A DNA stretch of 64,000 nt, from NCBI RefSeq assembly GCF_023078275.1, contig NC_062985.1:2790001-2854000 (forward strand), in the 5' to 3' direction. This document shows, in pieces, positions 9,955-20,229 of the stretch. Position 1 is the first letter of the stretch. The number at the start of each line of letters is the position of its first letter. A model generated the notes under the pieces. That model saw only the letters and a list, made by a program, of their open reading frames with translations. It was not told the origin of the DNA and did not search any database. This DNA comes from Leguminivora glycinivorella (taxonomy: Eukaryota > Arthropoda > Insecta > Lepidoptera > Tortricidae). The position numbers were made by a program, and so were the translations under genes.

Positions 9955-10680
9955 ATATTGTCTTTGGTTACCGCGATAGTTAATCATGAAATTTAAAACT
10001 ATGGAAACGGATTAAATCGCGTATAATGAATTTACAGTTCATCCCGACGTTTCGAACACTTTACAGCGTTCGTGGTCAACGGGTGACTGAGGAAAAATTA
10101 CAATGTGCAAAAGCTACCCACATACAAGAAATATTAACGAACCATGACCATAAATAATATAGATTTCTAAGGCAGGTTCACACACTATAAATAAAGCTAG
10201 TTATACAATATTAAAAAAATTACCATTACTATGTTAAAAAACAATTAATCAATTAATCTACAGAAAATTGACAAAAATAAACTGCAAATGTCCAACACCA
10301 TACAACACAAATGCCTCACAGTCTTCGTCGTGCTTGTTCCATTATCAGATGTACTACTGAATCCCAAGCCGGTGGTAAAGTAAAACCATCTTCTCTATTA
10401 CGCCGTGTCTTGCGTGGGCGACGGTCGCGCGACCGTCGCGCGACCGTGACGTCGCCGTCGCGTCTCATACTTCCATATCGATAAGGCTTGATTGCGTATG
10501 CGTCGAATCGCCGTCGCGCGACCATCGCGCGACCGTCGCCCACGCAAGCCACGGCGTTAGAGTTTGGATATTTCTTGATCTCAATGGCCTCGCGCAACAT
10601 TCTGGGTATATATAGGGCTTCTCCTTAGCAAGAACCAGAGGCTTATCAAAAGTATAATTAATTTTCAAAATCATACCTGT
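9955..10680 (-). mobile_element. Penelope-like retroelement 3' fragment (GIY-YIG C-terminus), disrupted by a MITE
   Basis: On the minus strand the fragment reads FDKPLVLAKEKPYIYP, a frameshift, then MLREAIEIKKYPNSN. After a MITE (10401-10556) it resumes with REDGFTLPPAWDSVV. The REAIEIKK...NREDG...L..AW pattern is the C-terminal end of the GIY-YIG endonuclease domain of Penelope-like elements. Skipping the MITE and one TTA duplication joins the two parts in frame. The ~350 bases beyond the stop (down to ~9955) match 37050-37450 closely and should be 3' non-coding sequence. The reverse transcriptase is absent, so this is a truncated dead copy. Confidence 0.8.
10401..10556. mobile_element. CpG-rich MITE with TTA target duplication inside the Penelope fragment
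   Basis: CGCCGTGTCTTGCGTGGGCG at the left mirrors the right end CACGCAAGCCACGGCG. GGTCGCGCGACCGTCGCG runs follow in each arm. TTA flanks both ends (10398-10400, 10557-10559), as in Harbinger-type insertions. It is non-coding; the arginine-rich frame across it is an artefact of the CG repeats. Confidence 0.85.
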
Positions 10681-10684
10681 TTTG

Positions 10685-11250
10685 AGATTTTCATATCCTA
10701 TTCGATCGTAGATATTTCAAGTACATTGAACATATTCTGTCACCTACTTTTCCATTTGCCTTTCATAATCGACAGTGACTGACAGCCACTGACAGCGCTC
10801 GCGGGAACCGTTCGGAAACCTCTTCCTTCCTGACTACAGTGATTGACGTTTTGACGGAGTTTCCGAACGATACCCACACGTTATTATTAAGATTTTTGGA
10901 GTATAATGTAATGTAGCAACTTTTATGTTAAGTAAACCTAAGATTACATTGGAATATAACTCTGGAGCTACTATACATAAGACGGCATTTTGTGAACATC
11001 AAAGCAGTGAGCCTTCTGTATTTGTACTATAATATATTATATTCTGTACTTTTATGTAGAAGTGTTGTTGTTGATTCTATCAGGTGCATTGCACCGTATG
11101 CTCTTTTGCCACCGTTGTATTAAAATACATAAACGTTGCTCCATTGACATGTCAATAAAATAATGTATAGATGATGAATTCGGAAGTGATTCAAAATGAT
11201 TATTGATCAAAGTTGTTGTTCACGGTAGCAAAATGTTTAATCCTGGCTCC
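10685..11250. other. Gene-free stretch
   Basis: GACAGTGACTGACAGCCACTG and TTCCGAACGATAC/GTTCGGAAAC inverted pieces at 10770-10875 suggest one more degraded hairpin element. No gene is seen. Confidence 0.3.
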
Positions 11251-11252
11251 CT

Positions 11253-11357
11253 AACCGAATGGCATTTCAATCTATCTCTATCGCTCTTGCATATTGGCGC
11301 GAGAAAGCGGGAATGCATTTCTGCGGCGTTTGGCGTCGCAGAAATGCCATTCGGCTA
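11253..11357. mobile_element. MITE family D, copy 2
   Basis: It starts ACCGAATGGCATTTC and ends GAAATGCCATTCGGCTAC, with ATCTATCTCTATCGCTCTTG inside. It is the shortest of the four copies here, having lost the CACAAACGCTCACG segment. Confidence 0.75.
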
Positions 11358-11527
11358 CGGGGCTTGATTAGGTTTAAAACTAGACAATTTATGCATAAAT
11401 AAATAATACAATGCCTACAATAACAAATATAAACTATTACAAAATCAGCCAGATGTAGTTACAGAGATGGTCTCTCAACATGTGGGGTCACTATCAGAGT
11501 CAGGTACAGTCAAACTTGGAACCTTGG

Positions 11528-11629
11528 AATTTTAACGTAATAAATTATGTCATTAAAATTCAAAATTTATTTAGCAAAAGTGCTAGTTTGCTAAATAAAT
11601 TTAGAATTTTAATGACATACGTTAAAATT
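11528..11629. mobile_element. ~100-bp foldback MITE
   Basis: AATTTTAACGTAATAAATTA and TGTCATTAAAATTC run into the mirrored right arm GAATTTTAATGACATACGTTAAAATT, around TTTAGCAAAAGTGCTAGTTTGC. The arms are ~45 bp and the loop very short. Non-coding. Confidence 0.7.
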
Positions 11630-11639
11630 GACAATTATA

Positions 11640-12025
11640 TGTTAACAACCCGCTAACAACCTCACGATCGTATCAGCTCGGGTATAAAGGGCCACATATG
11701 GCCTGACTGTAGGACTATGTCATAGTGACGTTAAAAATCAGATTGTAAGAAATCTCTTACTGCTTGTCCTTTTGGCATGGTTGCAGAGTGGCCTAAGGCT
11801 CCAATTGGTTGAGGCTGCATTTGAATGTACATCTTATGTAGTTACCAATTTATTAGCATTAGCGTGCACCAACTACTATACTACAGCACTAATGCTGAGT
11901 AAATACTAAATATTCTGTCTTTTAGTTCATATGCTTAAAGTAAGTACGAGAGACCACTGGGGCGACGTTGAACGGCTTGAAATAGCATCTTGGTGTAAAT
12001 TAGAAATTTAAATAGATTACATACA
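11640..12025. other. Gene-free stretch
   Basis: No supported feature. Confidence 0.3.
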
Positions 12026-12029
12026 CGAA

Positions 12030-12145
12030 ATCAGAAACGACAAGGCCCACTGGTGGCCGAGCCGGGAATCGAACCCGGGTTTTCAGCTTACGCGAAAACA
12101 AATATTCAATAAAATAATTTGCTTTGTTCCCTAGTTGTATATTGA
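12030..12145 (-). repeat. tRNA-derived SINE family S1, broken copy
   Basis: A minus-strand tRNA-like head (GGTGGCCGAGCCGGGAATCG, AACCCGGGT on the plus strand; reversed it gives a B-box GGGTTCGATTCCCGG) stops at 12095. It is followed directly by the plus-oriented tail TTCAATAAAATAATTTG, TTGTTCCCTAGTTG. The join implies a collapsed head-to-head pair. Confidence 0.65.
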
Positions 12146-12505
12146 TGTAATAACAAGGTATATTTTAATAACCTAGTATTTAAACTGGTGGCTCTCCAAG
12201 CTGTAAACCTTAGTGACATTTTAAGAAAACGCAAAAGTGAAAAATATTAAGATCTACAAAACATTGTCACAGTCATGATGGTCTAAAGCGCCCCTAACGT
12301 TACTGGCGATTAAGTCGTTTTTGCCAATGTCCGCATTAAAAAAAAATGAGAATAGGCGAGACGACTAAAAAAAAACTAATTAGTCCGTCAGATTATCATA
12401 GAATTTTAGACACGTATTTTTTATTTTTTCTCGTAAAAGAAAAATGACGACGGTACAGTGCGTTGAAGTTTCGTGTGACGTCACGCCTAGGTCCACTATG
12501 TCACA
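12146..12505. other. Gene-free stretch
   Basis: No supported feature. Confidence 0.3.
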
Positions 12506-12509
12506 GTAT

Positions 12510-13270
12510 AATAAATTAATAGTTTAAAAAACACTATAAAACACGCTTTTATAAATGCACGTAAAAGCCAAAAATAAATTATGGATCGTTCAAGTTGTCT
12601 CTATTTGTGAGCTGAAGTTTAAAAACTATGTGCTTTTAATTATAATATTTGATTGTAAAAGCGTGGGGCGCTGGAACAGGAAAGACTTTTTGTATAACTT
12701 GCTGATAAATCAAATTATGCTATGTTTACGGGAAGGAGGTTACACAGATTGACGCGCTAACTGGAGTTGCAGCATGACTAGTAGGTTCTACATTAAACAG
12801 TCAAATCAATTAAAAGTCAGTGTTCAAAGTAGGTACCAGTTTGTCGAACTCAGACAAAATATGCGCTAGTAGCGAGGAGAGTCGACAGTCACCGACACTT
12901 AGAACGCCGCTTTTTTCCGGTAATCAAAGTACAAAAGGGGAAAGTGTCTACAGTGACAGGATGCAAAGTTCTTGTTCGTGGACGAGATATCTTTGGTTCT
13001 CTTTGGTAACCCTTAGGCGGCATATGTAAACGTTATGTTCTTATGCAACTTCATTCGCCAGGAAGTTCGGATCAGTATTTGTTTACAAGAAAGTCTTTCC
13101 TGTTCCAGCGCCCCACGCTTTTACAATCAAATATTATAATTAAAAGCACATAGTTTTTAAACTTCAGCTCACAAATAGAGACAACTTGAACGATCCATAA
13201 TTTATTTTTGGCTTTTACGTGCATTTATAAAAGCGTGTTTTATAGTGTTTTTTAAACTATTAATTTATTT
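12510..13270. repeat. Long inverted repeat, 180-bp near-identical arms, ~400-bp centre
   Basis: 12510-12689 and 13091-13270 are reverse complements with no difference that I could find. They include GCGTGGGGCGCTGGAACAGG/CCTGTTCCAGCGCCCCACGC at the inner ends and CACTATAAAACACGC at the outer ends. The centre is not repetitive and encodes nothing recognisable. It could be a recent long-TIR transposon or a hairpin-RNA locus. Confidence 0.8.
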
Positions 13271-13279
13271 TATACTTTT

Positions 13280-13614
13280 TAGTCATTAATAATGAAATAC
13301 TTTTAACATTTATACATAAATTAATTTCAAGTAATTGTGGCTTAACGTGTACTTATTGCTAATTGCTACTTAATAATAACTAGCGGCTACCTTCTTATTA
13401 CGGTATTATCATAAAAATGTTTATAATAGAGTAAGTTATCCGTAAAAGATAGACAATATAGACATGTGCCAACGCGGACTTTTTGAAGACATTAGAGAGA
13501 CATACTTTCGCCATACATTGTTTTGAAGCTCTCAGCTAGTGGGATTTTGTTTGACTCGATTAGAAAATATTGTCACATTTCAACTAATTCAAACAAAATT
13601 TAAGTATTTCTTTT
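13280..13614. other. AT-rich spacer before the satellite
   Basis: No supported feature. Confidence 0.3.
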
Positions 13615-16600
13615 TTGCCGAGCCCCCCTTTATTTGCTCTTAAGGGTCACAGGAAATCCATTACCCAATTTATTTTAAATACAACGTTGATCTTTCTTTT
13701 ATGCGGGGGGCTTCGCCCCCGAGCCCCCTTTATTTGCTCTTAAAGGTCACAAGAAAACGCTAACCCAACTTATTTTAAATACTACGTTAATCTTTCTTTT
13801 ATGCGGGGGCTTCGCCCCCCGAGCCCCCTTTTCGTTGCTCTTAAGGGTAACAAGAAAACCCTAACCCAACTTATTTTAAATACAACGTTGATCTTTCTTT
13901 TATGCGGGGGCTTCGCCCCCGAGCCCCCCTTTGTTTGCTCTTAAAAGTCAAGAGAACGCTAACCCAACTTATTTTAAATACTACGTTAATCTTTCTTTTA
14001 TGCGGGGGCTTCGCCCCCCGAGCCCCCCTTTTCGTTACTCTTAAGGGTAACAAGAAAACCCTATTAAACTTATTTTAAATACAACGTTTATCTTTCTTTT
14101 ATGCGGGGGGCTTCGCCCCCCGAGCCCCCCTTTGTTTGCTCTTAAAGGTCACAAGAAAACGCTAACGCAACTTATCTTAAATACTACGGTGATCTTTCTT
14201 TCATGCGGGGGCTTCGCCCCCCGAGCCCCCCTTTGTTTGCTCTTAAAGGTCACAAGAAAACGCTAACCCAACTTATTCTAAATACTGCGTTGATCTTTCT
14301 TTCATGCGGGGGGCTTCGCCCCCCGAGCCCCCCTTTTCTTTACTCTTAAGGATCACAAGAAAATATTAACCCAACTTATTTTAAATACAACGTTGATCTT
14401 TCTTTTATGCGGGGGGCTTCGCCCCCCGAGCCCCCCTTTGTTTGCTCTTAAAGGTCACAAAAAAACGCTAACCCAACTTATCTTAAATACTACGTTGATC
14501 TTTCTTTCATGCGGGGGCTTCGCCCCCCGAGCCCCCCTTTGTTTGCTCTTAAAGGTCACAAGAAAATGCTAACCCAAATTATTTTAAATACTACGTTGAT
14601 CTTTCTTTTATGCGGGGGGGCTTCGCCCCCCGAGCCCACCTTTTCGTTACTCTTAAGGGTCACAGGAAAACCTTAACCCAACCTATTTTAAATACTACGT
14701 TGATCTTTCTGTTATGCGGGGGGCTTCGCCCCCCGAGCCCCCCTTTTCGTTACTCTTAAGGGTCACAAGAAAACCCTAAACCAACTTATTTTAAATACAA
14801 CGTTGATCTTTCTTTTATGCGGGGGGCTTCGCTCCCCGAGCCCCCCTTTGTTTGCTCTTAAAAGTCACAAGAAAACGCTAACCCAACTTATTTTAAATAC
14901 AACGTTGATCTTTCTTTTATGCGGGGGGCTTCGCCCTCGAGCCCCCCTTTGTTTGCTCTTAAAGGTCACAAGAAAACGCTAACCCAACTTATTTTAAATA
15001 CAACGTTGATCTTTCTTTCATGCGGGGGGCTTCGCCTCCCGAGCCCCCCTTTGTTTGCTCTTAAAGGTCACAAGAAAACGCTAACCCAACTTATCTTAAA
15101 TACTACGTTGATCTTTCTTTCATGCGGGGGGCTTCGCCCCCCGAGCCCCCCTTTGTTTGCTCTTAAAGGTCACAAGAAAACGCTAACCCAACTTATTCTA
15201 AATACTACGTTTATCTTTCTTTCATGCGGGGGCTTGGCCCCCGAGCCCCCTTTTCTTTACTCTTAAGGATCACAAGAAAACCTTAACCCAATTTATTTTA
15301 AATACAACGTTGATCTTTCTTTTATGCGGGGGCTTCGCCCCCGAGCCCCCTTTGTTTGCTCTGAAAGGTCACAAGAAAACGCTAACCCAACTTATTTTAA
15401 ATACTACGTTAATCTTTCTTTTATGCGGGGGCTTCGCCCCACGAGCCCCCCTTTGTTTGCTCTTAAAGGTCACAAGAAAACGCTAACCCAACTTATTTTA
15501 AATACAACGTTGATCTTTCTTTCATGCGGGGGCTTCGCCCCCCGAGCCCCCCTTTGTTTGCTCTTAAAGGTCACAAGAAAACGCTAACCCAACTTATCTT
15601 AAATACTACGTTGATCTTTCTTTCATGCGGGGGGCTTCGCCCCCCGAGCCCCCCTTTGTTTGCTCTTAAAGGTCACAAGAAAACGCTAACCCAACTTATT
15701 CTAAATACTACGTTTATCTTTCTTTCATGCGGGGGCTTGGCCCCCGAGCCCCCCTTTTCTTTACTCTTAAGGATCACAAGAAAACCTTAACCCAATTTAT
15801 TTTAAATACAACGTTGATCTTTCTTTTATGCGGGGGGCTTCGCCCCCCGAGCCCCCCTTTGTTTGCCCTGAAAGGTCACAAGAAAACGCTAACCCAACTT
15901 ATTTTAAATACTACGTTAATCTTTCTTTTATGCGGGGGGCTTCGCCCCACGAGCCCCCCTTTGTTTGCTCTTAAAGGTCACAAGAAAACGCTAACCCAAC
16001 TTATTCTAAATACTACGTTTATCTTTCTTTTATGCAGGGGGCTACGCCCCCCGAGCCCCCCTTTGTTTGCTCTTAAAGGTCACAAGAAAACGCTAACCCA
16101 ACTTATCTTAAATACTACGTTGATTTTTCTTTCATGCGGGGGGCTTCGCCCCCCGAGCCTCCCTTTTCTTTACTCTTAAGGATCACAAGAAAACCTTAAC
16201 CCAACTTATTTTAAATACAACGTTGATCTTTCTTTTATGCGGGGGGCTTCGCCCCCCGAGCCCCCCTTGGTTTGCTCTTAAAGGTCACAAGAAAACGCTA
16301 ACCCAACTTATCTTAAATACTACGTTGATCTTATTTTCATGCGGGGGGCTTCGCCCCCCGAGCCCCCCTTTGTTTGCTCTTAAAGGTCACAAGAAAACGC
16401 TAACCCAACTTATTCTAAATACTACGTTGATCTTTCTTTCATGCGGGGGCTTCGCCCCCGAGCCCCCTTTTCTTTACTCTTAAGGATCACAAGAAAACCT
16501 TAACCCAACTTATTTTAAATACAACGTTGATCTTTCTTTTATGCGGGGGCTTCGCCCCACGAGCCCCCCTTTGTTTGCTCTTAAAGGTCACAAGAAAACG

Positions 16601-19095
16601 CTAACCCAACTTATTTTAAATACTACGTTGATCTTTCTTTCATGCGGGGGGCTTCGCCCCCGAGCCCCCTTTTCTTTACTCTTAAGGATCACAAGAAAAT
16701 ATTAACCCAACTTATTTTAAATACAACGTTGATCTTTCTTTTATGCGGGGGGCTTCGCCCCCGAGCCCCCTTTGTTTGCTCTTAAAGGTCACAAAAAACG
16801 CTAACCCAACTTATCTTAAATACTACGTTGATCTTTCTTTCATGCGGGGGCTTCGCCCCCCGAGCCCCCCTTTGTTTGCTCTTAAAGGTCACAAGAAAAT
16901 GCTAACCCAAATTATTTTAAATACTACGTTGATCTTTCTTTTATGCGGGGGGGCTTCGCCCCCCGAGCCCACCTTTTCGTTACTCTTAAGGGTCACAGGA
17001 AAACCTTAACCCAACCTATTTTAAATACTACGTTGATCTTTCTTTTATGCGGGGGGCTTCGCCCCCCGAGCCCCCCTTTTCGTTACTCTTAAGGGTCACA
17101 AGAAAACCCTAAACCAACTTATTTTAAATACAACGTTGATCTTTCTTTTATGCGGGGGCTTCGCTCCCCGAGCCCCCCTTTGTTTGCTCTTAAAAGTCAC
17201 AAGAAAACGCTAACCCAACTTATTTTAAATACAACGTTGATCTTTCTTTTATGCGGGGGCTTCGCCCTCGAGCCCCCTTTGTTTGCTCTTAAAGGTCACA
17301 AGAAAACGCTAACCCAACTTATTTTAAATACAACGTTGATCTTTCTTTCATGCGGGGGCTTCGCCTCCCGAGCCCCCTTTGTTTGCTCTTAAAGGTCACA
17401 AGAAAACGCTAACCCAACTTATCTTAAATACTACGTTGATCTTTCTTTCATGCGGGGGCTTCGCCCCCCGAGCCCCCCTTTGTTTGCTCTTAAAGGTCAC
17501 AAGAAAACGCTAACCCAACTTATTCTAAATACTACGTTTATCTTTCTTTCATGCGGGGGGCTTGGCCCCCCGAGCCCCCCTTTTCTTTACTCTTAAGGAT
17601 CACAAGAAAACCTTAACCCAATTTATTTTAAATACAACGTTGATCTTTCTTTTATGCGGGGGGCTTCGCCCCCCGAGCCCCCCTTTGTTTGCCCTGAAAG
17701 GTCACAAGAAAACGCTAACCCAACTTATTTTAAATACTACGTTAATCTTTCTTTTATGCGGGGGGCTTCGCCTCCCGAGCCCCCCTTTGTTTGCTCTTAA
17801 AGGTCACAAGAAAACGCTAACCCAACTTATCTTAAATACTACGTTGATCTTTCTTTCATGCGGGGGGCTTCGCCCCCGAGCCCCCTTTGTTTGCTCTTAA
17901 AGGTCACAAGAAAACGCTAACCCAACTTATTCTAAATACTACGTTTATCTTTCTTTCATGCGGGGGGCTTGGCCCCCCGAGCCCCCCTTTGTTTGCTCTT
18001 AAAGGTCACAAGAAAACGCTAACCCAACTTATCTTAAATACTACGTTGATCTTTCTTTCATGCGGGGGCTTCGCCCCCGAGCCCCCCTTTGTTTGCTCTT
18101 AAAGGTCACAAGAAAACGCTAACCCAACTTATTCTAAATACTACGTTTATCTTTCTTTCATGCGGGGGCTTGGCCCCCGAGCCCCCCTTTTCTTTACTCT
18201 TAAGGATCACAAGAAAACCTTAACCCAATTTATTTTAAATACAACGTTGATCTTTCTTTTATGCGGGGGCTTCGCCCCCGAGCCCCCTTGTTTGCCCTGA
18301 AAGGTCACAAGAAAACGCTAACCCAACTTATTTTAAATACTACGTTAATCTTTCTTTTATGCGGGGGGCTTCGCCCCCCGAGCCCCCTTTGTTTGCTCTT
18401 AAAGGTCACAAGAAAACGCTAACCCAACTTATTCTAAATACTACGTTTATCTTTCTTTTATGCAGGGGGCTACGCCCCCCGAGCCCCCCTTTGTTTGCTC
18501 TTAAAGGTCACAAGAAAACGCTAACCCAACTTATCTTAAATACTACGTTGATTTTTCTTTCATGCGGGGGGCTTCGCCCCCCGAGCCTCCCTTTTCTTTA
18601 CTCTTAAGGATCACAAGAAAACCTTAACCCAACTTATTTTAAATACAACGTTGATCTTTCTTTTATGCGGGGGCTTCGCCCCCGAGCCCCCCTTGGTTTG
18701 CTCTTAAAGGTCACAAGAAAACGCTAACCCAACTTATCTTAAATACTACGTTGATCTTATTTTCATGCGGGGGGCTTCGCCCCCGAGCCCCCTTTGTTTG
18801 CTCTTAAAGGTCACAAGAAAACGCTAACCCAACTTATTCTAAATACTACGTTGATCTTTCTTTCATGCGGGGGGCTTCGCCCCCCGAGCCCCCCTTTTCT
18901 TTACTCTTAAGGATCACAAGAAAACCTTAACCCAACTTATTTTAAATACAACGTTGATCTTTCTTTTATGCGGGGGGCTTCGCCCCCGAGCCCCCTTTGT
19001 TTGCTCTGGAGGGTCACAAGAAAACGCTAACCCAACTTATTTTAAATACTACGTTGATCTTTCTTTCATGCTTCCCCCCACGAGCCCCCCCCCCT
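13615..19095 (+). repeat. Satellite array, ~54 monomers of ~102 bp with a GC hairpin
   Basis: Each monomer has a GC stem (GGGGGGCTTCGCCCCCC with CGAGCCCCCC), then TTTGTTTGCTCTTAAAGG, TCACAAGAAAACGCTAACCC, AACTTATTTTAAATACTACG, TTGATCTTTCTTTCATGC. Two variant classes alternate: TTGCTCTTAAAGGTCAC...AACGCTAACC and TTACTCTTAAGGATCAC...AACCTTAACC. Because 102 is divisible by three, long open frames of a 34-residue repeat appear; they break wherever a G or C run changes length. They have no start context or codon conservation, so I do not call them genes. Marker monomers show that ~14350-16685 and ~16686-19060 are two copies of one block. Confidence 0.95.
14350..19060 (+). repeat. Higher-order tandem duplication of a ~2.34-kb block of the satellite
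   Basis: The rare variant AAAATATTAACC occurs at ~14361 and ~16697. The variant GAGCCCACCTTTTCG follows the runs at 14611 and 16944. The CAGGGGGCTACGCC variant lies at 16033 and 18461. Offsets are 2333-2336 bp early in the block and 2428 bp later, the difference being one extra monomer in the second copy (near 17950-18050). Confidence 0.85.
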
Positions 19096-19104
19096 TTTTT
19101 CTGT

Positions 19105-19855
19105 TCTTATCTTCCGGCACCATCATCAGGCCTTGAAACCTAATCGTAGTCATAGTTCATTACAAGACTTTTCTAAGAAGCCCAAAAACAGCTATGATAC
19201 GATGTTCCATCATGTAGTTCCAGTTCATATCTTCCGGCTCCATCATCAGACCTTGAAACCTAATTTTAGTCAAAGTTCATTACAAGACTTTTCTAAGAAG
19301 CCCAAAAACAGCTATGATACGATGTTCCATCATGTAGTTCCAGTTCATATCTTCCGGCTCCATCATCAGACCTTGAAACCTAATCGTAGTCAAAGTTCAT
19401 TACAAGACTTTTCTAAGAAGCCCAAAAACAGCTATGATACGATGTTCCATCATGTAGTTCCAGCTCATATCTTCCGGCTCCATCATCAGACCTTGAAACC
19501 TAATTGTAGTCAAAGTTCATTACAAGACTTTCCTAAGAAGCCCAAAAACAGCTATGATACGATGTTCCATCATGTAGTTCCAGTTCATATCTTCCGGCTC
19601 CATCATCAGGCCTTGAAACCTAATCGTAGTCAAAGTTCATTACAAGACTTTTCTGAGAAACCCAAAAACAGCTATGATACGATGTTCCATCATGTAGTTC
19701 CAGTTCATATCTTTCGGCTTCATCATCAGACCTTGAAACCTAATTTTAGTCAAAGTTCATTACAAGACTTTTCTAAGAAACCCAAAAACGGCTATGATAC
19801 GATGTTCCATCATGTAGTTCCAGTTCATATCTTCCGACTCCATCATCAGATCAGC
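19105..19855 (+). repeat. Minisatellite, six exact-length 120-bp units
   Basis: CCTTGAAACCTAA recurs at 19131, 19251, 19371, 19491, 19611 and 19731, exactly 120 bases apart, with a partial unit at 19106-19130. Units differ at only a few bases each. It directly abuts the GC satellite but shares no sequence with it. Confidence 0.95.
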
Positions 19856-19993
19856 TCAACAGTACCATATTATTGTATTGTCATCGGAACTACATATAGC
19901 TGCCAATTTTCATTACGCTACGACTCCTGGAAGATGGTTAAATTAGCTTCCGCAGATTCCATTACATACATAGTTACATACACGACGACCTAA
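19133..19993 (+). CDS. Open frame through the 120-bp minisatellite, 40-residue repeat (doubtful gene)
   Basis: The frame starts at 19133 and gives a 286-residue product made of six copies of a 40-residue unit (KPNRSQSSLQDFSKKP, KNSYDTMFHHVVPVHIF, RLHHQTL), then ~45 unrelated residues to a stop at 19993. There is no signal peptide or membrane segment. Substitutions between units include amino-acid changes (for example R/F/C after KPN, S/P after DF), so there is no obvious purifying pressure. Since the unit length is a multiple of three, one frame stays open once it lacks stops. I recognise no domain and see no promoter. It is most likely a by-product of the repeat, but the intact length and constant period justify recording it. 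Confidence 0.25.
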   Translation: MKPNRSHSSLQDFSKKPKNSYDTMFHHVVPVHIFRLHHQTLKPNFSQSSLQDFSKKPKNSYDTMFHHVVPVHIFRLHHQTLKPNRSQSSLQDFSKKPKNSYDTMFHHVVPAHIFRLHHQTLKPNCSQSSLQDFPKKPKNSYDTMFHHVVPVHIFRLHHQALKPNRSQSSLQDFSEKPKNSYDTMFHHVVPVHIFRLHHQTLKPNFSQSSLQDFSKKPKNGYDTMFHHVVPVHIFRLHHQISSTVPYYCIVIGTTYSCQFSLRYDSWKMVKLASADSITYIVTYTTT

Positions 19994-20004
19994 TAAAAGC
20001 GTGT

Positions 20005-20225
20005 TAATAAAGAGTACTATCGTACAGTATGGCCACTCCTGCTCCCCGCTGAAAGTGCCGCCCACCCCCTCTCAGTTACCTGACAGTTACCGCCTATCAA
20101 AAACGCGAACAGTCAACCTGTCATATTTCACTCATACAAGCATGATACGCGTTCACCTACACGAGCTTAGAATGTGTGCTAGGAACGCGCCTCTTTCATA
20201 TATTTGATCGCCAGTGTCCGAGATG
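20005..20225 (+). repeat. Dispersed repeat family B, plus copy
   Basis: GAGTACTATCGTACAGTATG, CCACTCCTGCTCCCCGC and CATATTTGATCGCCAGTGTC are shared with 41995-42240, and in reverse with 5615-6045. It is followed by TATGTCGCGGTCGGGGG (20229), the end phrase of family E repeats. Confidence 0.7.
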
Positions 20226-20229
20226 TGAC

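Noticed and set aside
10316..10600. Arg-rich 94-residue protein on the minus strand
   Set aside because: Its middle is a CpG-rich MITE; only the two ends belong to a Penelope element.
14919..18607. Many open frames of 60-150 residues with the repeat LRPPSPPLFALKGHKKTLTQ
   Set aside because: They are translations of a 102-bp satellite unit. Starts and stops are set by G/C run length, and there is no promoter or conserved start.
13615..19095. CRISPR-like array (regular repeats)
   Set aside because: The whole unit is repeated with no unique spacers, and the genome is animal.
19131..19850. Hammerhead ribozyme in the 120-bp units (CTGATGATGG on the minus strand)
   Set aside because: The required GAAA box is missing at the expected distance (GGAAG instead), and no flanking stem is evident.
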